A stretch of 64,000 bases of DNA from CAWBFD01 sp963788115 (GTDB lineage Bacteria > Actinomycetota > Thermoleophilia > Solirubrobacterales > 70-9). Made by a program: the position numbers and the translations under genes. Below, piece after piece: positions 54,186 through 61,374 of the stretch; position 1 is the first letter of the stretch; the number at the start of each line of letters is the position of its first letter. The notes under the pieces are model-generated. The model did not search any database. It was not told the origin of the DNA and saw only the letters and a program-made list of their open reading frames with translations. Location of the stretch: assembly GCA_963788115.1 (NCBI GenBank), contig CAWBFD010000002.1, positions 310,001-374,000 of the forward strand, written 5' to 3'.

Positions 54186-56027
54186 ATGCGATCGAAGCTG
54201 CGATTGCTGATCGCGATCGGCTTCGTCGCCGCGCTTACGCTGGGGGCGTGGGCGTGCGGCGGCGACGACGATGACGACGGCGACGGCGGAGCCGCGGCGG
54301 CCGGAGAGACCGGCATCCCGGAGGAGTTCGCCGCGCCGACTGCGGCACCCGATGGCGCCCAGGATGGCGGCGACCTGACGGTGCTCGCGACGGATGACGT
54401 CGACTACATGGACCCCGGCGCGGCGTACTACCAGTTCACGTACATGATCACGAGCGCGACCCAGCGGGCCCTGCTCTCGTGGAGGCCCCCTGACGTCGAG
54501 CAGCCGGTACCCGACCTCGCCGAGGCGGAGCCCGAGATCTCCGAGGATGGGCAGACGATCACGTTCACCATCCGGGAGGGCGTGATGTTCGCGCCCCCGG
54601 TGGACCGGGAGGTGACCGCAGCCGACGTCGAGTACGCGATCGAGCGCGGACTCCTGCCGGGCGTGGCGAACGGGTATATCCCGATCTACCTGGTCGACGT
54701 CGTCGGCTTCGCCGCCGCTCAGAAGGAAGCCGCGGACAACCCCACCGGGGGTGCTCCGGACATCTCCGGGATCACCGCGACCGACGACCGTACGCTCGAG
54801 ATCAAGCTTGAGCGGCCAACGGCGGCGACCGTGGTCCAGGCGCTCTCGCTTCCGATCAGCGCGCCGGTGCCGGAGGAGTACGCCAAGGAGTTCGACGCGG
54901 AGAACCCGTCGATCTACGGACAGTACGTGGCCTTCACCGGCCCCTACATGGTCGAGAACGATCCCCAGACCGGCGAGCTCACGGGCTATACCCCTGGTAA
55001 GGAGATCCACCTCGTCCGGAACCCGAACTGGGACGGCGAGGCCACCGGCGACTTCCGTCCCGCATACCTCGACTCGATCTCGGTCGAGGAGGGCTTCGCC
55101 GACACGGCGTCGGCATCGCGCCAGATCCTCAACGGATCGGCTTCGGTCAACGGTGACATCACGCCACCGCCGAGCGTGATCGAGGAGGCCGCGCAGCAGG
55201 CCGAGGCCGGCCAGATGGTGGCAAGCCCGAGCGGCGGCATCCGCTACATCTCGCTCAACACCCAGGAACCGCCGTTCGACGACATCAACGTGCGGAAGGC
55301 GATCATCGCTGTATCAGATCGCACCGCGCTGCGCAACACCCGCGGCGGCGAACTGGTGGGCCCGGTCGCGACCCACTTCATCCCGCCGGGCATTCCCGGG
55401 TTCGAGGAGGCCGGCGGGGTCGAGGGAACGGGCGTCGACTTCCTGGCCAACCCCAACGGTGACCCGGACCTGGCGGCCGAGTACATGCAAAAGGCCGGCT
55501 TCGACAGCGGTCAGTGCGAGGGGGACTGCCAGGTCACGCTGGTGGGCGACGGCGCCTCCCCCGACAAGGAGACGTCCGAGGTCTTCATCAGCGCGCTCGA
55601 GGACCTCGGGTTCGAGGCCGACCTGCAGAACGTCGCCCGGGACGTGATGTACACGCGGTTCTGCAACGTGCCGGAGCAGATGCCGAACGTGTGCCCGAGC
55701 GTTGGATGGCTGAAGGACTTCAACGACCCGCTGTCGCTCCTTCAGCCGACCTTCGACGGCAACGCGATCAATCCGGCGAACAACTCCAACTGGCCGTTGC
55801 TGGATGTGCCGGAGATCAACAACGCGATGAGCGACGCCGCGCTGGTCGAGGACCCGGCCGACCGCGCCCAGGCCTGGGCCGACATCGACACGATGATCAC
55901 GGAGCAGGCCCCGGCGGTCCCGTACATCTGGGACAACCAGGTGAACATCCAGTCGACCGACGTGGCCGGCGTGATCAACCTGTTCAACGCGAACTGGGAT
56001 CTGTCGTTCACGTCGCTCAGCGAGTAG
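54186..56027 (+). CDS. Peptide ABC transporter substrate-binding protein (family 5)
   Basis: A 613-residue extracytoplasmic binding protein. ATG 54186 has a strong site (AAGGAAGG) and precedes a lipoprotein-type signal (MRSKLRLLIAIGFVAALTLGAWAC, Cys near 24), followed by an acidic Asp-rich linker. ATG 54135, overlapping dppC, is a weaker alternative. SBP_bac_5 features: ATDDVDYMDPGAAYYQFTYMI, FTIREGVMFAPPVDREVTAADVEYAIERGL, VAFTGPYMVEND and NNSNWPLLDVPEINNAMSDAAL. It binds peptides or similar solutes; the ligand is unknown. The unusual gene position (second, between permeases) is noted in the findings. Confidence 0.93.
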   Translation: MRSKLRLLIAIGFVAALTLGAWACGGDDDDDGDGGAAAAGETGIPEEFAAPTAAPDGAQDGGDLTVLATDDVDYMDPGAAYYQFTYMITSATQRALLSWRPPDVEQPVPDLAEAEPEISEDGQTITFTIREGVMFAPPVDREVTAADVEYAIERGLLPGVANGYIPIYLVDVVGFAAAQKEAADNPTGGAPDISGITATDDRTLEIKLERPTAATVVQALSLPISAPVPEEYAKEFDAENPSIYGQYVAFTGPYMVENDPQTGELTGYTPGKEIHLVRNPNWDGEATGDFRPAYLDSISVEEGFADTASASRQILNGSASVNGDITPPPSVIEEAAQQAEAGQMVASPSGGIRYISLNTQEPPFDDINVRKAIIAVSDRTALRNTRGGELVGPVATHFIPPGIPGFEEAGGVEGTGVDFLANPNGDPDLAAEYMQKAGFDSGQCEGDCQVTLVGDGASPDKETSEVFISALEDLGFEADLQNVARDVMYTRFCNVPEQMPNVCPSVGWLKDFNDPLSLLQPTFDGNAINPANNSNWPLLDVPEINNAMSDAALVEDPADRAQAWADIDTMITEQAPAVPYIWDNQVNIQSTDVAGVINLFNANWDLSFTSLSE

Positions 56028-56057
56028 CGGAGGTGACCCGCTGACTGACTGAGGAAA

Positions 56058-56092
56058 GGGCCCGCCGAGCGGAACGTCCGCTCGGCGGGCCC
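56058..56092 (+). terminator. Intercistronic hairpin after the binding-protein gene
   Basis: GGGCCCGCCGAGCGGA (56058-56073) and its exact complement (56077-56092) form a 16-bp stem with a 3-nt loop, 30 bp after the binding-protein stop and 17 bp before dppB. It probably attenuates read-through or protects the upstream mRNA, raising binding protein over membrane parts. Confidence 0.75.
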
Positions 56093-56109
56093 GCCCTCCT
56101 CCGAGAGCG

Positions 56110-57108
56110 ATGCTCCGCTACATCACAAGACGCCTACTCGCCGCGGTGCTGATGCTGGTGCTCGTCACCGCGGTCGTCTTCTTCATCTTCAACGTGCTTC
56201 CAACGGGCGATCCGGCGGCGCTGCGGGCGGGCAAGAACGCCTCGCCGGAGCAGATCGAGCTCATCCGCGAGTCGCTCTGCCTCGACGACTCGACGCTCCA
56301 GCGGTTCGGACGCTACGTCGCCGGGGTCTTCACTCCGTACCAGAACGAGGAGTGCGGGGTCGACGGCCCGTTCGACTTCGGCACCAGCATCTTCCAGAAC
56401 AACGAACCCGTACGAGGGATCATCGTCGACCGCTTACCGGCGACGATCTACCTCGTCGCGGGTGCGGTCGTCCTCTGGATCGCAATCGCGATCCCGGTCG
56501 GCGTGATCTCGGCGGTCAAGCGGCGCTCGCTGCTCGACCGGTCGACCATGATCACGACGCTCGTCTTCATCTCGGCGCCGGTGTTCTGGCTGGGCCTGGT
56601 CGCGCTCTACCTGTTCGCTCAGGACATCGGCGTGATCCCGATCTTCCCCGGCATCGGCAGCTACAACACCGCGACCGGGCTGCTGGCCAAGGGATGGACG
56701 CTGTTCCTGCCCTGGATCGTCCTGGCGCTCGCGACCGCGGCCATCTACGCTCGCTATGTGCGCTCGCAGATGATCGACGTGATGAGCGAGGACTACATCC
56801 GTACGGCCCGGGCCAAGGGGCTGCCGGAGGGAACCGTGATCCGCCGTCACGCGCTGCGCAGCGCGATCACCCCGGTGGTGACGTTGCTCGGGCTGGACGT
56901 CGGGGTGCTGCTGGCGGGCAACGCGATCCTGACCGAGTCCGTGTTCAACATTCCCGGCGTCGGCAAGGAGCTGGTGACGGCGATCGGCCAGTCCGACTAC
57001 GAGTTGATCCAGGGGATCGTCCTGTTCGGCGCGTTCTTCATCGTCATCTTCAACCTCATCGTCGACATCGCCTACGCCTACCTCGACCCGCGTGTGCGGT
57101 ATCAATGA
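56110..57108 (+). CDS. Peptide ABC transporter permease (DppB/OppB-like)
   Basis: The protein has 332 residues and six membrane helices: MLRYITRRLLAAVLMLVLVTAVVFFIFNVLPTGDP (OppB N-terminus), PATIYLVAGAVVLWIAIAIPVGVISAVKRRSLLDR, EAA-type loop EDYIRTARAKGLPEGTVIRRHALRSAITPVVT, and TESVFNIPGVGKELV. It pairs with the DppC-like permease to form the channel. Its stop overlaps the next start as ATGA. Confidence 0.93.
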   Translation: MLRYITRRLLAAVLMLVLVTAVVFFIFNVLPTGDPAALRAGKNASPEQIELIRESLCLDDSTLQRFGRYVAGVFTPYQNEECGVDGPFDFGTSIFQNNEPVRGIIVDRLPATIYLVAGAVVLWIAIAIPVGVISAVKRRSLLDRSTMITTLVFISAPVFWLGLVALYLFAQDIGVIPIFPGIGSYNTATGLLAKGWTLFLPWIVLALATAAIYARYVRSQMIDVMSEDYIRTARAKGLPEGTVIRRHALRSAITPVVTLLGLDVGVLLAGNAILTESVFNIPGVGKELVTAIGQSDYELIQGIVLFGAFFIVIFNLIVDIAYAYLDPRVRYQ

Positions 57109-58190
57109 CGGATAGGGCGATGCTCTCGGTCGAGGACCTCCGCGTCCACTTCGACACGGACGACGGCGTGGTCAAGGCCGTCGACGGCGTCTCGTTCGCC
57201 GTCGAGAAGGGCAAGACGCTCGGCATTGTCGGCGAGTCCGGCTGCGGCAAGAGCGTCACCAACCTGACGATCCTCGGCCTCACCCGTGCCCCCAATGCCG
57301 AGATCTCGGGGCAGATCCTGTTCGAGGGCGCCGACCTCAACCAAGTCGACTCCGAGGCGCTGCAGCGGGTTCGCGGCAATGAGATCGCGATGATCTTCCA
57401 GGATCCGCTGACCTCGCTCCACCCGTTCTACAAGGTCGGCAAGCAGCTGGTCGAGGCGATCCGCGTGCACCAGGACGTGAGCGAGAGCCAGGCGCGCGGC
57501 CGCGCGACCGAGCTGCTCGGACTGGTCGGCATCCCCGATCCCGAGCGCCGGATCGACGAGTATCCGCACGAGTTCTCCGGTGGGATGCGCCAGCGCGCGA
57601 TGATCGCGATGGCGCTCACCAACGATCCGAGGGTGCTGATCGCCGACGAGCCGACCACGGCCCTCGACGTCACCACGCAGGCGCAGATCCTGAAGCTGAT
57701 CGAGCGCCTCCAGGCCGAGTTCCAGATGGCGGTGATCATGATCACCCACGACCTCGGGGTGATCGCCGAGGTCGCCGACGACGTGCTCGTGATGTACGCG
57801 GGCAGGGTGGTCGAGTCCGGGACCCTCGACCAGATCTTCTACAACCCCCAGCACCCCTACACGTGGGGGCTGCTGGGCTCGCTGACCCGGATCGACCGCC
57901 CGCGGCTGAGCCGCCTCGCGCAGATCACGGGCCAGCCGCCGTCGCTGATCGCGGCGCCCCAGGGCTGCCACTTCCGGCCGCGCTGCCCCCACGCCTTCGA
58001 CCGCTGCACCGAGCTGCCGGAGCTCGAGGTTCGCGGCGGCGAGTCCGGCCACGCCGACCGCTGCTGGCTGCCACCCGGTCAGAAGCAGACGCTGCGGGTG
58101 GTGGAGTCCGGCGAGATCGGCCTGGAGGCGCCCGTTCCCGCGGCGGCGGCTCCGGGCCCGGTTCCGGGAGCGGCGGGCTCCGGGGCATGA
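57105..58190 (+). CDS. Peptide ABC transporter ATPase (DppD/OppD-like)
   Basis: The protein has 361 residues: Walker A GESGCGKSV, Q-loop MIFQDPLTSLHPF, signature EFSGGMRQRAMIAMAL, Walker B VLIADEPTTALDVTTQ, and H-loop ITHDLGVIAEVADDV. The C-terminal oligopeptide/dipeptide domain has the Cys set CHFRPRCPHAFDRC, where a [4Fe-4S] cluster or zinc is often bound. The long Ala/Pro/Gly tail is unremarkable. ATG 57105 overlaps the dppB stop (ATGA). Confidence 0.95.
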   Translation: MTDRAMLSVEDLRVHFDTDDGVVKAVDGVSFAVEKGKTLGIVGESGCGKSVTNLTILGLTRAPNAEISGQILFEGADLNQVDSEALQRVRGNEIAMIFQDPLTSLHPFYKVGKQLVEAIRVHQDVSESQARGRATELLGLVGIPDPERRIDEYPHEFSGGMRQRAMIAMALTNDPRVLIADEPTTALDVTTQAQILKLIERLQAEFQMAVIMITHDLGVIAEVADDVLVMYAGRVVESGTLDQIFYNPQHPYTWGLLGSLTRIDRPRLSRLAQITGQPPSLIAAPQGCHFRPRCPHAFDRCTELPELEVRGGESGHADRCWLPPGQKQTLRVVESGEIGLEAPVPAAAAPGPVPGAAGSGA

Positions 58191-59272
58191 GCGAAGCCGA
58201 GACACCCACGGTGGCCGAGATCGAGGCCACCCAGCCGGGGATGGCCGACGGGCGGCCGCTGCTCGAGGTCGAGCATCTCGTGAAGCATTTCCCGATCAAG
58301 TCGGGGATCCTGATCGACCGCGAGATCGGGCGGGTGCGCGCGGTCGACGGCGTCTCCTTCGCCGTCGCCGAGGGCGAGACCCTGGGCCTCGTCGGCGAGT
58401 CGGGCTGCGGCAAGTCGACCCTGTCGCGCTCGATCCTGCAGCTGCTCGAGCCCACCTCCGGATCGGTTCGGTTCGAGGGACGCGAGATCGTCGGCCTCAA
58501 GGGCAAGGAGCTTCGCGGCCTGCGGCGCCAGATGCAGATGATCTTCCAGGACCCCTACGCGTCGCTCAACCCGCGCAAGCGGGTGTCGCAGATCGTGGGC
58601 GACCCGTTGTCGCTCCACGGGGTCGCCTCGGGCGAGGAGCTTCGGCGCTCGGTCCGGGAGCTGCTCGAACGGGTGGGGCTCAACCCTGAGCACTACAACC
58701 GCCACCCGCATGAGTTCTCCGGCGGCCAGCGCCAGCGCATCGGCATCGCGCGCGCCCTCGCGCTGCGGCCGAAGCTGATCGTCGCGGACGAGCCCGTCTC
58801 GGCGCTCGACGTCTCGATCCAGGCCCAGATCATCAACCTGCTCGAGGACCTCCAGGGAGAGTTCGGCCTCACCTACATCTTCGTCGCGCACGACCTCGGC
58901 GTGATCCGCCACGTCTCCGATCGGATCGCGGTCATGTACCTCGGCAAGATCGTCGAGATCGGCCCTGCTGAGGCGGTCTACTCGAATCCGATCCACCCCT
59001 ACACGCTGACGCTGCTGTCGGCGATCCCGATCCCCGACCCCCGGGAGAACGCGAACCGGAATCCCGTGATGGCAGAGGGTGATGTGCCGAGCCCCGCCAA
59101 CCCTCCGGCTGCATGCCGGTTCCACACCCGCTGCCCCTACGCGACCGAGATCTGCTCCGAGGTCGAGCCGGAGCTGATCCATCACGGCGACGGCCACTGG
59201 GCGGCGTGCCATCATCCGCTCGACCGCGAGCACCACGACGACGTCGAGGCGGCGGTCCCGGGGATAGCGTAG
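58187..59272 (+). CDS. Peptide ABC transporter ATPase (DppF/OppF-like)
   Basis: The protein has 361 residues: Walker A GESGCGKST, Q-loop MIFQDPYASLNPRKRV, signature EFSGGQRQRIGIARALAL, Walker B LIVADEPVSALDVSIQ, H-loop VAHDLGVIRHVSDRI, and the C-terminal Cys motif CRFHTRCPYATEIC. The insert FPIKSGILIDREIGRVRAVDG is typical of DppF. ATG 58187 overlaps the previous stop (ATGA). It is the last gene of the importer. Confidence 0.95.
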   Translation: MSEAETPTVAEIEATQPGMADGRPLLEVEHLVKHFPIKSGILIDREIGRVRAVDGVSFAVAEGETLGLVGESGCGKSTLSRSILQLLEPTSGSVRFEGREIVGLKGKELRGLRRQMQMIFQDPYASLNPRKRVSQIVGDPLSLHGVASGEELRRSVRELLERVGLNPEHYNRHPHEFSGGQRQRIGIARALALRPKLIVADEPVSALDVSIQAQIINLLEDLQGEFGLTYIFVAHDLGVIRHVSDRIAVMYLGKIVEIGPAEAVYSNPIHPYTLTLLSAIPIPDPRENANRNPVMAEGDVPSPANPPAACRFHTRCPYATEICSEVEPELIHHGDGHWAACHHPLDREHHDDVEAAVPGIA

Positions 59273-59323
59273 CCCCACCCCACGCCCCACCCCCAACGCC
59301 CCGGCCCCACCCCCACGAACGTC

Positions 59324-59352
59324 GATTTGCCCACACAGGAGGTGGGTAAATC
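59324..59352. terminator. Hairpin after the peptide-transport operon
   Basis: GATTTGCCCAC (59324-59334) and GTGGGTAAATC (59342-59352) pair with one mismatch around a 7-nt loop, between the convergent DppF-like and EamA genes. It lies in a C-rich spacer. Probably a bidirectional terminator. Confidence 0.55.
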
Positions 59353-59373
59353 CACACGCGCCGGGTGAGGGGG

Positions 59374-60282
59374 TTATGCGGCCGCGCGCTCTCGGTGGAG
59401 CGCGACGCCCCCGACGACACAACACACGCCCGCCACCTCGATCGGAGTCGGCACCTGTGCCAGGACGATGACCCCGATCACGGTGGCCGTCGCCGGCAAC
59501 AGCGAGACCAGCAGCGCATAGGTGGAGCGCCGGAGCCGGGCCATCGCGAGCTGGTCGGTCACGTACGGGATCACCGAGGAGCTCACACCGACCCCCACCC
59601 CGGCGGCGAGGGCGAGCGGATCGACCAGGGCCGGAGCCGCCTCCCAGGCCCCGATCGGGGTGACGACGACGGCGGCGATCAGCATCGCCGCCCCGAGCCC
59701 GTCGATGCCGCCCATCGCCCCCCGGCGGGAGACGCGGTGGGCGAGCACGATGTAGAGCGCGAACAGGCCGGCGTTGGCGAAGGCGAACACCACGCCCAGC
59801 GGGTCGGCCGCAAGCCGGACGTCGGTGAGCAGGTACACCCCGCCGACCGCGAGTGCCAGCGCGCCGAGGTTGCGGACGGTGCGCATGCCGACTGCGGCGA
59901 GGACAATCACCGGCAGGAACTCGATGGCGCCGACGGTCGCCAACGGCAGGCGGTCGATCGCCAGATAGAAGCAGGCATTCATCACCGCAAGAACCCCGCC
60001 CCAGGCGACCAGCACGCGCCCGCCCTCCGAGTCGAGGCCGGCCACCCCTCGCCACGGGCGTCGCCACGCGGCGAAGACCAGGGCCGCGCTCGCGATCCGA
60101 AGCCAGGCGACCCCGAGCACCTCGACCCGAGCGAACAACAGCACCGCGAACGCAGGCCCGAGGTAGTGGAAGATCGCGCTGACCACGAACAGCCCCTCGG
60201 CGGGGGCCGTCGCGCCGAGCCGGGCGGTGGCCTCCGAGATCCTGCCGAGCCGGGTGGTGCGCTCGACCACGTGGGCGTCCAT
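59374..60282 (-). CDS. EamA/DMT-family transporter
   Basis: The protein has 302 residues and ten membrane helices in two EamA repeats, e.g. FVVSAIFHYLGPAFAVLLFARVEVLGVAWLRIASAALVF and LATVGAIEFLPVIVLAAVGMR in the first, IPYVTDQLAMARLRRSTYALLVSLLPATATVIGVI in the second. This RhtA-like type exports amino acids or related metabolites. It is divergent from an Lrp/AsnC regulator, the common pairing for amino-acid exporters. Confidence 0.88.
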   Translation of the reverse strand: MDAHVVERTTRLGRISEATARLGATAPAEGLFVVSAIFHYLGPAFAVLLFARVEVLGVAWLRIASAALVFAAWRRPWRGVAGLDSEGGRVLVAWGGVLAVMNACFYLAIDRLPLATVGAIEFLPVIVLAAVGMRTVRNLGALALAVGGVYLLTDVRLAADPLGVVFAFANAGLFALYIVLAHRVSRRGAMGGIDGLGAAMLIAAVVVTPIGAWEAAPALVDPLALAAGVGVGVSSSVIPYVTDQLAMARLRRSTYALLVSLLPATATVIGVIVLAQVPTPIEVAGVCCVVGGVALHRERAAA

Positions 60283-60345
60283 GAGCTGTATGATCGACGG
60301 GAACTACGGTCATCACCAGCCTCTAGCAACGGAATTCCCGCGAAA

Positions 60346-60837
60346 TTGGCTACGAAACTACGGGGAAATGAGCAGAACGCCTACGATTCTGGTCTTCTCG
60401 ACCAGGTGAACCGCGACATCCTGCGCGAGCTCCACGCCGACGCCCGGCTGCCGATGGCCGAGCTCGGGCGCAGGGTGGGCCTCTCGCCCCCGGCGGTGGC
60501 CGAGCGGGTCCAGCGCCTGGAGGCAGCGGGCGTGATCGCCGGCTACCGCGCCGAGATCGACCCGAAGGCGATCGGCTACCCGGTCTCGGCGGTGGTGAGG
60601 ATCCGCCCGATCGCTGCGCAGCTCAAAACGATCGCCGACCTCGCGCGGAAGAGCCCGGAGGTGGTCGAGTGCTACCGGATCACCGGGGAGGACTGCTTCC
60701 TGATGCGGTTGGAGCTGCGCTCGCTCGAGGATCTCGAGGAGATCCTCGACCGCTTCGTCCCGCTCGGCCAGACCACGACGTCGTTGATCCACTCGACCCC
60801 GGTCGAGCCGCGCCTACCGCCGATCGACCAGGCGTAG
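60346..60837 (+). CDS. Lrp/AsnC-family transcriptional regulator
   Basis: The protein has about 163 residues. Winged helix: LLDQVNRDILRELHADARLPMAELGRRVGLSPPAVAERVQRLEAAGVI. Ligand-binding RAM domain: AIGYPVSAVVRIRPIAAQ, VVECYRITGEDCFLMRLELRSLEDLEEILDRF, GQTTTSLIHST. The start is uncertain: TTG 60346 includes the full first helix, whereas GTG 60406 would cut it. It probably senses an amino acid and controls the divergent EamA exporter. Confidence 0.88.
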   Translation: MATKLRGNEQNAYDSGLLDQVNRDILRELHADARLPMAELGRRVGLSPPAVAERVQRLEAAGVIAGYRAEIDPKAIGYPVSAVVRIRPIAAQLKTIADLARKSPEVVECYRITGEDCFLMRLELRSLEDLEEILDRFVPLGQTTTSLIHSTPVEPRLPPIDQA

Positions 60838-60865
60838 CGGACGCTCGCGCGGGTACAGCAGTCCC

Positions 60866-61357
60866 GTGGCCGATCTACTCGCCATCTACCTCAACGACCA
60901 CTACGCCGGCTCCACCGCCGGCCTCGAGTTGGCGCGGCGGACCCGAGCGAGCAACGAGGGAACCGCGCTGGGTGACTTCCTCGAACGGCTCACGCTCGAG
61001 ATCGAGGAGGATCGCCAGTCACTGGAGCGGATCATGGATCGGCTCGGCGTCCGTCGCGATCCGCTCAAGCAGGGCTTCGGCTGGGCGGCGGAGAAGGTCG
61101 GTCGCCTGAAGCTCAACGGACAGCTGCGCGGCTACTCGCCGCTGAGCCGGTTGCTCGAGCTCGAGGGCCTTCATCTCGGCATCTCGACCAAGCTCTCGCT
61201 TTGGGAGATCCTCAGCTCCACCCACGCGGTGGAGCTCGAGCAATTGCACCTCGACGACCTGATCGAGCGGGCGCGCCGCCAGCTCGACGAGCTCAAGCCC
61301 TTCCGCCTCGAGGCCGCCCGGACGGCGCTCGTCGCGGCCCCGGCGGCAGCCCGGTAG
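60866..61357 (+). CDS. Conserved helical protein (four-helix, ferritin-like appearance)
   Basis: A protein of 163 residues from GTG 60866. It is entirely helical by pattern: LLAIYLNDHYAGSTAGLELARRTR, TALGDFLERLTLEIEEDRQSLERIMDRLGV, SRLLELEGLHLGISTKLSLWEIL and HAVELEQLHLDDLIERARRQLDELKPFRLEAARTAL. Spaced Glu/His residues would suit a four-helix bundle, but a di-iron ExxH site is not clear. Family name unknown to me. It is 28 bp after the Lrp gene and 17 bp before the molybdenum oxidoreductase, so it probably shares their transcript. Confidence 0.7.
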   Translation: MADLLAIYLNDHYAGSTAGLELARRTRASNEGTALGDFLERLTLEIEEDRQSLERIMDRLGVRRDPLKQGFGWAAEKVGRLKLNGQLRGYSPLSRLLELEGLHLGISTKLSLWEILSSTHAVELEQLHLDDLIERARRQLDELKPFRLEAARTALVAAPAAAR

Positions 61358-61374
61358 AGGTAGGCTCGCCGGCA

